From positions 1 to 32,828 of IMG/VR virus record IMGVR_UViG_3300033064_008228: a DNA stretch of 32,828 nt; one strand, given 5' to 3'. The DNA comes from a virus. Below, in pieces: positions 7,846 to 15,286 of this stretch (the stretch's first letter is position 1; every line of letters begins with the position of its first letter). Below the pieces are notes generated by a model. The model was not told the DNA's origin and did not search any database. It was given only the letters and a program-made list of their open reading frames with translations. The position numbers were made by a program, and so were the translations under genes.

Positions 7846-8828
7846 TATTTGGATTCCTTTTTGATTGGGAAGGCGAGGGGGTAGGTTGTGGTCCCCTGCC
7901 AGGTTGTTTTATTGATTGTGTTGGTTGTGAGATTGATTTTAGTGGGAGAGAACATTGAGCGCACAGCACGATAGGGAGTTCCGAGGGTGTGGAGGATGCC
8001 GCGCTCTTCCACTTCTTCAGCCATGGCCATGGAGGATAGAGGGGTCACAGATACGCCGTTGAGCCACTCGACGGTGTTGCTGCCTATCTGGGTGGTAAGT
8101 GTCCTCCCCTGCCAGATGGTGTTTCCATCGTCGATCAGAAATACTCCGGCGATCGACAGGCCGTAGGAGCTGCCGACAGGACCGCCGAAACGGACAGGCC
8201 CTTTCCAGGTGCGCAGGCGGTTGGTAAATGCCACTGGCACCTCGCAGCGGAACCAGTAGCAGGAATGAACGCCTGAAGGAAGGGTGATTCCGTAGACCGT
8301 CGGGAAGCTGTTTGTGATTGCCTCGACGGTGTGTGACTCGTTGAGAAGATCGGAGTAATCAAAGACCATGCCAGGGGCTTCGGTCGGAGTGGATGAAAAC
8401 TCGACATAGTGGTCTTCGTAAAGGATGCCACTGATATTGGTAGCTGTCACCCACTGCACCTGCGCCATCTGATTAACGGCGGATGGCTCGCGGGACTGAT
8501 AGGAGAAGCCGAAGTCCACCGTGATAGCGGCTGCGTTTGCGAGTTCCTCGGATACAAGGGCGACTGTGCTGGTTGCCATGGCCGAGACGTATTCGGCTGC
8601 TTCGCATTTTTCGAGGGAGCGGGCGGCGGTGTCGAGGGCTGAGGCGGAGTCATCACCGGAGGCGGCGAGACCGGAGGGGTAGATAGTACGCGTTGATGCG
8701 TTGAACATCATAAACGACTGCATGACGCGCTCGACCGACACGGGCGGTTTGTCAGAAGCATAGACGATCAGGCAGATTAACGCTGCCAGCATTGCGAGCC
8801 TCAAAGATATATTGCGTAAGCGCTGCAT
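7845..8828 (-). CDS. Exported or membrane-anchored beta-rich protein
   Basis: A 327-residue protein. Residues 9-24 form one hydrophobic segment after a basic N-terminus (MQRLRNISLR), ending VYAS before DKPP, so it is either a cleavable signal or a membrane anchor. The remainder is a beta-rich, Thr/Asn/Ser-rich ectodomain with an acidic helical start (about 65-100) and a jelly-roll-like middle (SYQSREPSAV to GVFLIDDGNT). I do not recognise the family. The C-terminus ends in basic KKESK with no sorting-type tail. The start is supported by GGAGAG about eight bases upstream; the neighbouring genes are two bases upstream and overlapping by one base downstream. It may be a tail fibre-type or host-envelope-modifying protein. 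Confidence 0.6.
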   Translation of the reverse strand: MQRLRNISLRLAMLAALICLIVYASDKPPVSVERVMQSFMMFNASTRTIYPSGLAASGDDSASALDTAARSLEKCEAAEYVSAMATSTVALVSEELANAAAITVDFGFSYQSREPSAVNQMAQVQWVTATNISGILYEDHYVEFSSTPTEAPGMVFDYSDLLNESHTVEAITNSFPTVYGITLPSGVHSCYWFRCEVPVAFTNRLRTWKGPVRFGGPVGSSYGLSIAGVFLIDDGNTIWQGRTLTTQIGSNTVEWLNGVSVTPLSSMAMAEEVEERGILHTLGTPYRAVRSMFSPTKINLTTNTINKTTWQGTTTYPLAFPIKKESK

Positions 8829-8830
8829 GA

Positions 8831-9589
8831 TTACTCTCCAAATGGTTGGGCCGCGATCCCGCCGACGATCTCTATTGCTGTGCCGTTGTTATCTGTGAGG
8901 GTTCCGGTCCAGCCGGTGCGTCCGTTGACGTCCAGGCGGTTGTAAAAGAGAAAGTACAGGCCTGATCCCCCACCGCCATCGTCCAAGGAAAGAACTCTTA
9001 ACATTGCGGTAGCGGGAGATGGAGCAGGGACATCGAAGGAATAAACGAACGGAGTGGAAGCTCCCGGAGCTGATACGGTGGACGGCCATGAACAGGTTAC
9101 GTTGGTGATGACTGCCCAGCCGGTTGAGGTTCCTCCGGTTGAGAGACTGGAGCGCCAGTCAACGGCGGGAGATACGGTCTGGAGTTTGTCGAATGTTGCC
9201 ACTAGATGAATGTTGGTGACCGGAGACCCATCCAAGCGCATGGAGTATACTCGAATTACCTGGCTGGTGCCTGCGCTTGTCTGGGCTCCGATCGAAGTTA
9301 TGTAGGCGGTTGATGATACGATATTGGAGGCATCGATAAAGCGGATGGAGTCGTAAGCGTCACCGGCGAGGGTGATGGCATTGACGGAGTTATCAAAGGC
9401 GGCAGTTGATTTGGCGGCAAGCGGCGTCAGCTGGGCGGTCAACTGCTGCAGCTCGGAGGGCGTCGCGATAGAGTTGGTCGGGTAGGCGACGGCGTCATCA
9501 ACCATGACGATTGAGCGTCCGGGAGGCGGGTTAGCGGCGGCGGTGATTATTAAGAGGCTCGCTGTAGCGAGTAAGAGCAGGTTTCTCAT
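8831..9589 (-). CDS. Sec-exported beta-sandwich-like protein
   Basis: A 252-residue protein with a classic signal peptide (MRNLLLLATASLLIITAAA, cleavage about residue 19 before NPPPG). A short helical region (SELQQLTAQLTPLAAKSTAA, about 43-62) precedes a long beta-rich region rich in Ser, Thr, Asn and Gly, with a glycine cluster GGGGSG near residue 210. The helical-then-beta layout resembles trimeric fibre shafts and heads, but I cannot assign a family. The ATG overlaps the upstream stop (ATGA) and has GGAGT as ribosome binding site, so it is coupled to the preceding exported protein. A signal peptide on a protein made from a phage structural operon is odd because virions normally assemble in the cytoplasm. 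Confidence 0.65.
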   Translation of the reverse strand: MRNLLLLATASLLIITAAANPPPGRSIVMVDDAVAYPTNSIATPSELQQLTAQLTPLAAKSTAAFDNSVNAITLAGDAYDSIRFIDASNIVSSTAYITSIGAQTSAGTSQVIRVYSMRLDGSPVTNIHLVATFDKLQTVSPAVDWRSSLSTGGTSTGWAVITNVTCSWPSTVSAPGASTPFVYSFDVPAPSPATAMLRVLSLDDGGGGSGLYFLFYNRLDVNGRTGWTGTLTDNNGTAIEIVGGIAAQPFGE

Positions 9590-10842
9590 TGCGGTACTCC
9601 GGTTACGGTGTAGGTGTTTAATTCGGCGTTCCAGCGGAAGTAGTAGTTTGTTCCGCTGGATGCGTAAAGAAGACAGTCCTGAAAGTTGACGGTGTGGGCG
9701 GATATGGCGTCGGCTACATAGTTGGTTGAGGCCACAGCGGATAGCGTATTGGTTACAATCTGCATTGACCTGGTAACATCAACCCATCCAGTTGAACTGT
9801 TATATAAATCACCCAATGCGCTCCAGACTTTAGGCCACGATTCAAAATCAGATACATATGGCTGCCATTCATGCACCGTTTCGACTTCGTGATTTCCGAC
9901 CCATACATAAAAATCTCCAGCATCATGAGCGAGTCCCAATAGGTTACCTGCCATATACCATATATCAGTATCCGGCACTATCGCTCTCCATATATCAGAG
10001 GTTGTTTTGCTAAGTGTCTGCACACCATATTGAGGATAGCGAGATGAATACATCCGCAACTGGGTATCGTCAGTGACTTCCACTTCTCCGATCTCCCATT
10101 GAATACCTGCTGCGTCGGTGTAATTTGACGGGCTGCTCCACCATAGGCCGTCGAAGTGGCGGAGGGCGGCGGCGTTGGTCTGGGCGAGTTCTGAGACGGT
10201 GGCGGTATAGTTGCTGATGTTGTTAAATTCGGCTTCAATACTTGCGTAATATTCTGCCCATGCATCGGTGAGTGTGCCGGAAACAGCAAGGGCTGATCCG
10301 AGGGGATCATACGGAGGCAGGGCGGATATGACATACGGGGCGATCTGAGCAGCGAGGGTGGGGTATACGTCCGGGCTTGGCAGGGTTGCCGGGATGAAGC
10401 CGGGAGATCTGCGCATTATCAGGGTGCCGTTGGCGCGGTAGGAACTGCCAGCGGAGGAGGTTGCTTTTATAAAGAAGGTGTAATAGGCTGCGCCGTTGTC
10501 GTTGGTGGGTGCGAAGGTGGCGCGGATGCGGTCGGGGGTTCCCTCGCTGCCATAGGTGAGGACCTCGGCGGGTTTGCTCCACCATGAGTCGGCCATGTCG
10601 GAGGACTGCCAGTAGAATGTGGCGGTGACGATGTTGGTCAGGGGTGCGTAGGTGCCATAGAGTTTGTAGGCTGGCTCAAGCGGGATGGTCTCGCCCTGGT
10701 ATGCGTCGAAGCTGACGGATTCGGCTTTGGTGGTTTCGACGGTCCACTGATATGGAAACTGGGCGCTGGCCGGGAGGGCTGCGAGGCACAGGGCCAGGGC
10801 CGCAAGCGACCATTGTGAGCTAATTAAAGCGGGTTTAAACAT
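9586..10842 (-). CDS. Sec-exported fibre-like protein
   Basis: A 418-residue protein with a textbook signal peptide (hydrophobic WSLAALALCLAAL then PASA, cleavage about residue 27) and a strong ribosome binding site (AAGGAG). Residues about 30-150 look like a beta-sandwich: a Q-G-E-T-I-P-L start, a YWQSSD segment and FAPTNDNGAAYYTFFI, then RANGTLIMRRSPGF. That pattern recalls N-terminal domains of phage upper-baseplate or fibre proteins; I state this from memory and with caution. A helical linker (SIEAEFNNISNYTATVSELA) follows, then an aromatic C-terminal part. It is probably either a fibre-like adhesin or a surface protein exported late in infection. Confidence 0.65.
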   Translation of the reverse strand: MFKPALISSQWSLAALALCLAALPASAQFPYQWTVETTKAESVSFDAYQGETIPLEPAYKLYGTYAPLTNIVTATFYWQSSDMADSWWSKPAEVLTYGSEGTPDRIRATFAPTNDNGAAYYTFFIKATSSAGSSYRANGTLIMRRSPGFIPATLPSPDVYPTLAAQIAPYVISALPPYDPLGSALAVSGTLTDAWAEYYASIEAEFNNISNYTATVSELAQTNAAALRHFDGLWWSSPSNYTDAAGIQWEIGEVEVTDDTQLRMYSSRYPQYGVQTLSKTTSDIWRAIVPDTDIWYMAGNLLGLAHDAGDFYVWVGNHEVETVHEWQPYVSDFESWPKVWSALGDLYNSSTGWVDVTRSMQIVTNTLSAVASTNYVADAISAHTVNFQDCLLYASSGTNYYFRWNAELNTYTVTGVPQ

Positions 10843-10851
10843 GGTTGCTCC

Positions 10852-11283
10852 TTATGGTGCCGGGGTTGTGTCAACGGGGCGGGTTGTCTGCCAGATGTAA
10901 TCTATCTGGACGGCGACGGTATATTGCTGAATGGTTATCTTTTTAAGGACTGCATTCGAGCGGGTATATTGTTTTGATGTGTAATCAATAACAAGGGTTG
11001 CGCCTGTACGGGGCAGGCTGGCAGGCCATTCGTCTACAAACTGATCGGCGAGGGCCTCGGTTGCAAACTCAATCCAGATGGAAAAGGCGTAGGGCCATAC
11101 GGCATGACCGCCGTCGAGCGGGGTTTCGTCCGCTGCGCCGATCGGGCGCTTGGGACGGATGGACCACTCGGCCTCGGTGCGTCTGCTTCCGATGGGTATG
11201 TGCTTGCCTTTGGTGCCGTACTGGTCGGCACCGTGGCAAAGCACTACGTCGGTGTTTCCGGTTGTTTTGAGGGTTATAGTCAT
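10852..11283 (-). CDS. Hypothetical protein after the tail tube gene
   Basis: A 143-residue soluble protein without signal peptide or membrane segments and with no recognised family. The N-terminal half is polar and beta-prone (MTITLKTTGNTDVVL), the middle contains RPKRPIGAAD and a Trp/Tyr cluster, and the C-terminus alternates strands (TIQQYTVAVQIDYIWQT). It lies directly downstream of the probable tail tube, with two copies of the stem-loop repeat (11295-11347) in between, and upstream of the exported protein genes. A tail assembly role is possible from position only. No clear ribosome binding site is visible. Confidence 0.5.
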   Translation of the reverse strand: MTITLKTTGNTDVVLCHGADQYGTKGKHIPIGSRRTEAEWSIRPKRPIGAADETPLDGGHAVWPYAFSIWIEFATEALADQFVDEWPASLPRTGATLVIDYTSKQYTRSNAVLKKITIQQYTVAVQIDYIWQTTRPVDTTPAP

Positions 11284-11294
11284 GGTTTAAATCC

Positions 11295-11347
11295 GGGGCG
11301 CGAGCGCCCCTACTGAGCTACAGGGCACAAGCGCCCTTGCTGAGCTA
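11295..11347 (-). repeat. Tandem pair of type A stem-loop repeats
   Basis: Two copies in a row: GGGGCG-CGAG-CGCCCC with TACTGAGCTA (11295-11320), then a weaker GGGC/GCCC stem with TTGCTGAGCTAG (11323-11347), the second supplying the TAG stop of the tail tube gene. Confidence 0.75.
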
Positions 11348-12337
11348 GGCGGCGGGGTCAGGGGTGAGGGTGAGTGTTCCGAGGGGTGTCCAGTTTCCTT
11401 CGGCATCCTTTTTGCACTGGGCGGCCCATACGCATTGACCGGCGACAGGGTTCATGACGGAGTAGCTGTTAGCCGGGTCTATGAGTTCGGCTCCGTTGAT
11501 CACGGCGGTCACTCCGCCGAAGTCTTCAGCAATGGTGAAGTCGGAACCGGCCACGCTTGTCCCGATCTGGCGGGATGAACCCAGGACATAATCGGCCCAG
11601 AGGTGGGACTCGTTCAGATTGGCTGGCTTGCCGGATATTTCGAGTTCGGGTCCATCCTCCGGCACCCAGAAATCAACCGTGCCGATGTTGGTGGGTTTAA
11701 TCGGCTGGAGCTGGCATTTGATAGAAAGGTTCCAGGCCTCCATGCTTTCCATGGTCAGACCGGCGATGGCGGCCCATGATGCAGCGCAGGCGTAACTCTG
11801 ATAATCGGAGGCATCGGGTTCTGCATCAAAGGATTCATCCGCCCAGGGAGTCCAGAGGGCATTGGCGGCGGTGCGTGCCATTCCACGGCCAAGCACTCCG
11901 GTCAGAGTGACGGAGCCGCCGAAGCGGCCGACGCCTGCGCCGAAGGTGACAGGCACGAAGCTTGTCGGCCTGCAGTTGGTCAGGGTGAGGATGCGGCCTG
12001 CCTTGGTATGAATTGAAACCGGGGTGTTGGTTGCTCCGAACCAGGAGGAGCCGGGAGCGGCCGCAAGGATGCCGCCATAGAGGAAGTCGAGGGACTTCTG
12101 ATTTAGCTTCTGCCCGGACGGGGTGAAGGTGACGGTGACGTACTCATCTTCGATAGGCTGGGCGACGCGGCCGAAACCGGAGACTTTGATCTGTCTTTTA
12201 GGGCGGACCACTTTAACGGTTACTTCTCCGTTGGCAAAGAGATACTGCCAGTCTGTTTTTGTGGCTGGCTTGTCGATGATTATATGGGCGGCTCCTCTGA
12301 AAATTGTGTCGCCTATGAGTGTGGGTGCTATGGACAT
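11345..12337 (-). CDS. Probable major tail tube protein
   Basis: A 330-residue beta-rich protein placed after the head-tail connector genes and before other tail genes. Its start (MSIAPTLIGDTIFRGAAHI), the VTVTFTPSGQ segment typical of proteins that define a repeated tube subunit, and two similar-looking halves (about 1-165 and 175-330) fit a siphovirus-type tail tube protein with an added C-terminal domain. The identification rests on position, size and beta content rather than a signature motif. The start has AAAGG upstream and lies just after the TGA of the preceding gene. The TAG stop is part of a tandem repeat at 11323-11347. Confidence 0.5.
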   Translation of the reverse strand: MSIAPTLIGDTIFRGAAHIIIDKPATKTDWQYLFANGEVTVKVVRPKRQIKVSGFGRVAQPIEDEYVTVTFTPSGQKLNQKSLDFLYGGILAAAPGSSWFGATNTPVSIHTKAGRILTLTNCRPTSFVPVTFGAGVGRFGGSVTLTGVLGRGMARTAANALWTPWADESFDAEPDASDYQSYACAASWAAIAGLTMESMEAWNLSIKCQLQPIKPTNIGTVDFWVPEDGPELEISGKPANLNESHLWADYVLGSSRQIGTSVAGSDFTIAEDFGGVTAVINGAELIDPANSYSVMNPVAGQCVWAAQCKKDAEGNWTPLGTLTLTPDPAA

Positions 12338-12342
12338 GATTG

Positions 12343-12837
12343 TCAGCCTTTCAGTTTGCGGTTGATCTTAACGGTTTTGGTGGATAATAAAATGTGGTGG
12401 GAGACGTCGGCACCTTCCGGCAGGCTGGGGTTTTTGACGATCCGCTCAACCAGGTAGATACGTCCGTCCGGGTCGCGGAACTCTTCGAGGATTTTAGCGG
12501 CTGCTTCCGCCGTTTCCAGAGAGGGGCGGCCGCCGTTGGCTCGGTTGATTGATGAGAGCTCTGAAACTTCCACGACGAAGTTTGCGCCGTCGAAGCAGAG
12601 TCCCGGTATGTTGTTGCGGCCGTCAGTACCGGCAAACATGACAACGATGCAGGTTCCCTGGTTGCCGACGCACTGGGTTATCTGCGTATCTATATCGCCG
12701 TCATCTTCGGTGAGGATGGTCACGCCGGAAGTATTGATATCAGAGTCGGCGCGGAGCGCTCCGGCCAGCGCCTGGAGCATGGCGCACAGGGTTGAGTTTG
12801 CGGCGCGGCGCTGGCTTTCTATAGGGTCGGTGCTCAT
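12343..12837 (-). CDS. Head-tail joining / tail terminator-like protein (gp37-like position)
   Basis: A 164-residue protein. I place the start at the ATG at 12837 (MSTDPIESQRR) because it overlaps the upstream TGA as ATGA, rather than at 12891 where the open frame begins. An N-terminal helix (AANSTLCAMLQALAGAL) is followed by strands (TCIVVMFAG, NFVVEVSELS), a helix (AAAKILEEFRD) and more strands (YLVERIVKN), an alpha-beta layout seen in minor tail / tail terminator proteins. In Mu the gene after gp36 (DUF1320) is gp37, in a comparable position. Family assignment is by synteny and fold impression. Confidence 0.5.
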   Translation of the reverse strand: MSTDPIESQRRAANSTLCAMLQALAGALRADSDINTSGVTILTEDDGDIDTQITQCVGNQGTCIVVMFAGTDGRNNIPGLCFDGANFVVEVSELSSINRANGGRPSLETAEAAAKILEEFRDPDGRIYLVERIVKNPSLPEGADVSHHILLSTKTVKINRKLKG

Positions 12838-13292
12838 ATCAGGCCGTCCATTTCGATTGATGTCGGTTCGTGCCCGCTGCCGACGCTCCATTCAATGGAA
12901 CCCTGGGGCTGGTCGGCTGCTTCTGATCCGGCGGCGGCGGAGGCTACGAAGAAGTCGCCGGAGGATGCAAGGCGCAGCTCTTTGATTGCATCGTCTTTGG
13001 CTTCTTTAATGGTATCTGTAAATTCTTTAGGGAGGCTGAGACGTAATGAGAGCTTGTGACGGCAGAGGTCAAGAGCGGAGTCAAGCAGCTCATCGGGTAT
13101 GGTGTCGCCCGCCTGCATAACGTTGTCTGAGTTTCCGGCAACGTATCCGCGCACCTTCTTTGTTATGCTGGTTATGATCTCCGGCAGAGGGGATGCCTGA
13201 CCAGGCCGCAGATACTTGTTTGTATATGCGTTGAATTCGGAGGCGGTCATGCGGCCAGCGACTTGCTCTTCTGTGATTGTTATCCAGGACAT
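12834..13292 (-). CDS. DUF1320-like (Mu gp36) head-tail connector
   Basis: A 152-residue protein with the expected layout for the Mu gp36/DUF1320 group: WITITEEQVAGRM at the start (family consensus Y.t..dl....g), a helix with a Thr/Arg-rich turn (ITKKVRGYVAGN, in place of the usual I..A...id.yl..RY), IPDELLDSALDLCRHKLS and a C-terminal helix with IKEAKDDAIKEL. These proteins sit between head and tail. The leader between 13292 and the upstream hairpin carries a short tandem GTTAAAG-type repeat and no obvious ribosome binding site. Confidence 0.65.
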   Translation of the reverse strand: MSWITITEEQVAGRMTASEFNAYTNKYLRPGQASPLPEIITSITKKVRGYVAGNSDNVMQAGDTIPDELLDSALDLCRHKLSLRLSLPKEFTDTIKEAKDDAIKELRLASSGDFFVASAAAGSEAADQPQGSIEWSVGSGHEPTSIEMDGLI

Positions 13293-13337
13293 AATCAGGG
13301 TTAAAGGTTAAAGTGGTTAAAAAGGTTACAGGGAATG

Positions 13338-13375
13338 TGGCGGCGGATGCGGGAGTATACGGCCGCATCCGCCGC
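13338..13375. repeat. Perfect 14-bp-stem hairpin in the head operon
   Basis: GGCGGCGGATGCGG pairs exactly with 13362-13375 around a ten-base loop containing GTATAC. It lies between the signal-peptide gene (13395-13763) and the DUF1320-like gene. No T-run follows it directly on the minus strand, so it probably acts by RNA stability, processing or attenuation. Confidence 0.7.
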
Positions 13376-13394
13376 CGGGGTGATAAGGCAATGG

Positions 13395-13763
13395 CTAGTC
13401 ACCTTCGAAGATCAGGCGCACCACTCCGTTTGTGCAGGTTCCCTCCCTTACAAGGGAATCACCGGCGGCGAAGTAGTTTGTTGTTGTCACAGCGGCTGAG
13501 ACGGCACCGCCTGAAGCGCTGCCGCTGTAGACGGTGTTAGTGCTGCTCTCAACAACGCGCTTAATGATCAGGGTGCCGTTGGTCGGAAGAAGTCCGAAGG
13601 CTTCAACGTACAAGGGCTTTGCCAGGCCAACGCCCGGCGCGGTGTACTCTCCCTTTTCAGGGAGTGAGGCAACTTTAAGAGATGCCGCCGTTGCCGCGAG
13701 TGCAATTACCGAGCATACGCAGGCGGTTATAAACAGAATTCTTTTCATGGTATTAACTTTCAT
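13395..13763 (-). CDS. Small exported protein in the head-decoration slot
   Basis: A 122-residue protein between the major capsid gene and the DUF1320-like connector, where many phages encode a decoration protein. It has an apparent Sec signal (KRILFITACVCSVIALAATAAS, then LKVASLPEKG). The mature part is beta-rich, with GTLIIKRVVE, a Ser/Thr/Ala/Gly-rich loop and FAAGDSLVREGTCTNG. I choose the start at 13763 because a strong AAGGAAGGC leader precedes it; an inner ATG at 13748 would shorten the signal's n-region. The decoration-like position and the signal peptide conflict, which is why it is reported as a finding. Function unknown. Confidence 0.6.
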   Translation of the reverse strand: MKVNTMKRILFITACVCSVIALAATAASLKVASLPEKGEYTAPGVGLAKPLYVEAFGLLPTNGTLIIKRVVESSTNTVYSGSASGGAVSAAVTTTNYFAAGDSLVREGTCTNGVVRLIFEGD

Positions 13764-13785
13764 TGTTTGCCTTCCTTATAAGGAG

Positions 13786-13807
13786 TGGGCGAGGCAGGCC
13801 TCGCCCA
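13786..13807. repeat. Stem-loop between capsid gene and signal-peptide gene
   Basis: TGGGCGAGG pairs with CCTCGCCCA around CAGG. It follows the capsid stop and precedes the next gene, and may stabilise capsid mRNA. Confidence 0.6.
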
Positions 13808-13812
13808 TACGA

Positions 13813-14694
13813 CTATTTTTCAAGGCGCATAAGCGCTTTGCTGTTTCCAACGCCAACCGCCGGAATGGCATTGACGGAACTCGACATTTCGCCAGTGCCT
13901 GAGTTCGTAACAATAACCTGCTGCATACTGAAGCCGGTTTCAGGATCAGTAATCACCTGGACTTCGTCGAATACCTTTGTGCTTGCGATATCCTCAATTG
14001 CAGAACCGACGCAGATAGCATCCTGGTGACAAACGAAACCGGGCTTTGTCAGCTGGCGGATTTCGATAATCTCCTTGAACCCAAGCAGACCGGGGATATG
14101 CCCGGAGGCGATGATTGCCGGGTCACCGGTTTTGTCATAACCGCAGCTAGCCAGCAACGCGCTGAAGTAGAGCGGATTCAAACCCAGGGTTGACTCGTTG
14201 ACAAACATTCCACGCTCAATTGCAGCTGCGCGGATGTCACCCACCGTTGCAAGGCCGAATCCAGCCAGCGGGACCGACATTGAGTCACCCTTGGCACTGC
14301 CGTAGTTGGCAGCGGTGATCAGCGCCGCAACCTTGCCCAGAAAGACATTGGCCATGCCGTTAACATTCAGCTCGGCTTTTCCCTGCCACCAGTTGGGGCG
14401 GAAGCGTTTCATCTGCTGCGGCGTGATGCCGAAGCCACCAATCAACTTGACGCCGAGTTTAAGTGAAACCTCTGAAAGATCAGCGGTCAAACGGTGGAAG
14501 TTGTTGTTGGTTGCATTCCACTCTGTGATAGCATCCGGCGTAATCAGCGGGATGTTAATACTTTCACCGGTGCGTTTGAACTCATCGGTGAAGTCGGTCG
14601 AGAATGAAGTGAGGCGGGCAAGCGCGACCTTCATTGCAACGATTGCCTTGGCGGAGTAGATTTCCGCTGCTGTGGCGACATTAGTTTCAGCCAT
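13813..14694 (-). CDS. Probable major capsid protein
   Basis: A 293-residue protein directly downstream of the protease/scaffold gene, the invariant place for the capsid protein. It begins without a signal and contains stretches typical of capsid subunits: a helical N-terminus (AAEIYSAKAIVAMKVALARL), a PLITPDAITEWNATNNN loop, NWWQGKAELNVNGMANVFLG, and a C-terminal beta region with GFSMQQVIVTNSGTGEM. It does not obviously start like Mu gpT, so it may be a different HK97-fold subgroup. A strong ribosome binding site (AAGGAAAT) precedes the ATG, as expected for a highly expressed protein. Confidence 0.7.
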   Translation of the reverse strand: MAETNVATAAEIYSAKAIVAMKVALARLTSFSTDFTDEFKRTGESINIPLITPDAITEWNATNNNFHRLTADLSEVSLKLGVKLIGGFGITPQQMKRFRPNWWQGKAELNVNGMANVFLGKVAALITAANYGSAKGDSMSVPLAGFGLATVGDIRAAAIERGMFVNESTLGLNPLYFSALLASCGYDKTGDPAIIASGHIPGLLGFKEIIEIRQLTKPGFVCHQDAICVGSAIEDIASTKVFDEVQVITDPETGFSMQQVIVTNSGTGEMSSSVNAIPAVGVGNSKALMRLEK

Positions 14695-14736
14695 GATTTT
14701 ATTTCCTTATTGTCTTTTTTAAACGGGGTTTAAAGG

Positions 14737-14752
14737 GCGGCACAATTGCCGC
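14737..14752. repeat. Type B stem-loop (between capsid and protease genes)
   Basis: GCGGCA-CAAT-TGCCGC followed by TGCACAGTAAC; partner of 20806-20821. Confidence 0.7.
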
Positions 14753-14767
14753 TGCACAGTAACTTGT

Positions 14768-15286
14768 TTAATCAGTGCGCTGGTTGCGTGCGTTGTTAAT
14801 TGCCTCTGCGTTTTTCGAGAGGAAGTCGCGTTTCTGCTGACCGGCGGGCATTGACTCATAGTGAGCCAGGCAGGCGGCCTCGTTGGCGAATCCTTCGCGT
14901 TCGTCCGGTCCGCGCTCGTTGGCGAATGCCGAGCGGGTTTTAAATCCGGGCTTTTCGCGGCTGAGGCTTGCGGCTTCATTGGCGAAGCTTTCACGATTGC
15001 CCAGGCGCTTTTCCCAGTTGGGGCGGGCGGCGGCTGAGATGCGGCCGTCTGACAGAGCATTATCAAGCATGAGCTTGACGCGCTCGGTACGCTCGTTGGC
15101 GAACTCTTCTTTGGCCTTGTCGGCTTCGGCTTTGGCGGCTGCGACTTCGGCCGCTTTGTCCTCGACCTCTTTTTTGAGGTCGGCCTCTTCGTTGGCTGTA
15201 CCGGACAGGCTTTTAATTTTTGCCACGGCTTGTTCAACGGAGGCACCCTCTTCTAATCCGAGGGATTCCAGGATAAGTTTATCCAT
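14768..15286 (-). CDS. Scaffold protein from an internal in-frame start (Mu Z-like)
   Basis: A 172-residue product read in frame with the protease gene from the ATG at 15286 (MDKLILESLGL). On the minus strand AAAAAGGAG lies about ten bases upstream, one of the best ribosome binding sites in the window, although it is inside a coding region. The product is highly charged and helical, has no cysteines and is rich in Ala/Glu/Lys. In Mu, scaffold Z is made the same way from inside gene I. Motifs TANEE, FANER, FANEA, FANER and FANEA occur at about residues 30, 62, 101, 121 and 133. Confidence 0.7.
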   Translation of the reverse strand: MDKLILESLGLEEGASVEQAVAKIKSLSGTANEEADLKKEVEDKAAEVAAAKAEADKAKEEFANERTERVKLMLDNALSDGRISAAARPNWEKRLGNRESFANEAASLSREKPGFKTRSAFANERGPDEREGFANEAACLAHYESMPAGQQKRDFLSKNAEAINNARNQRTD

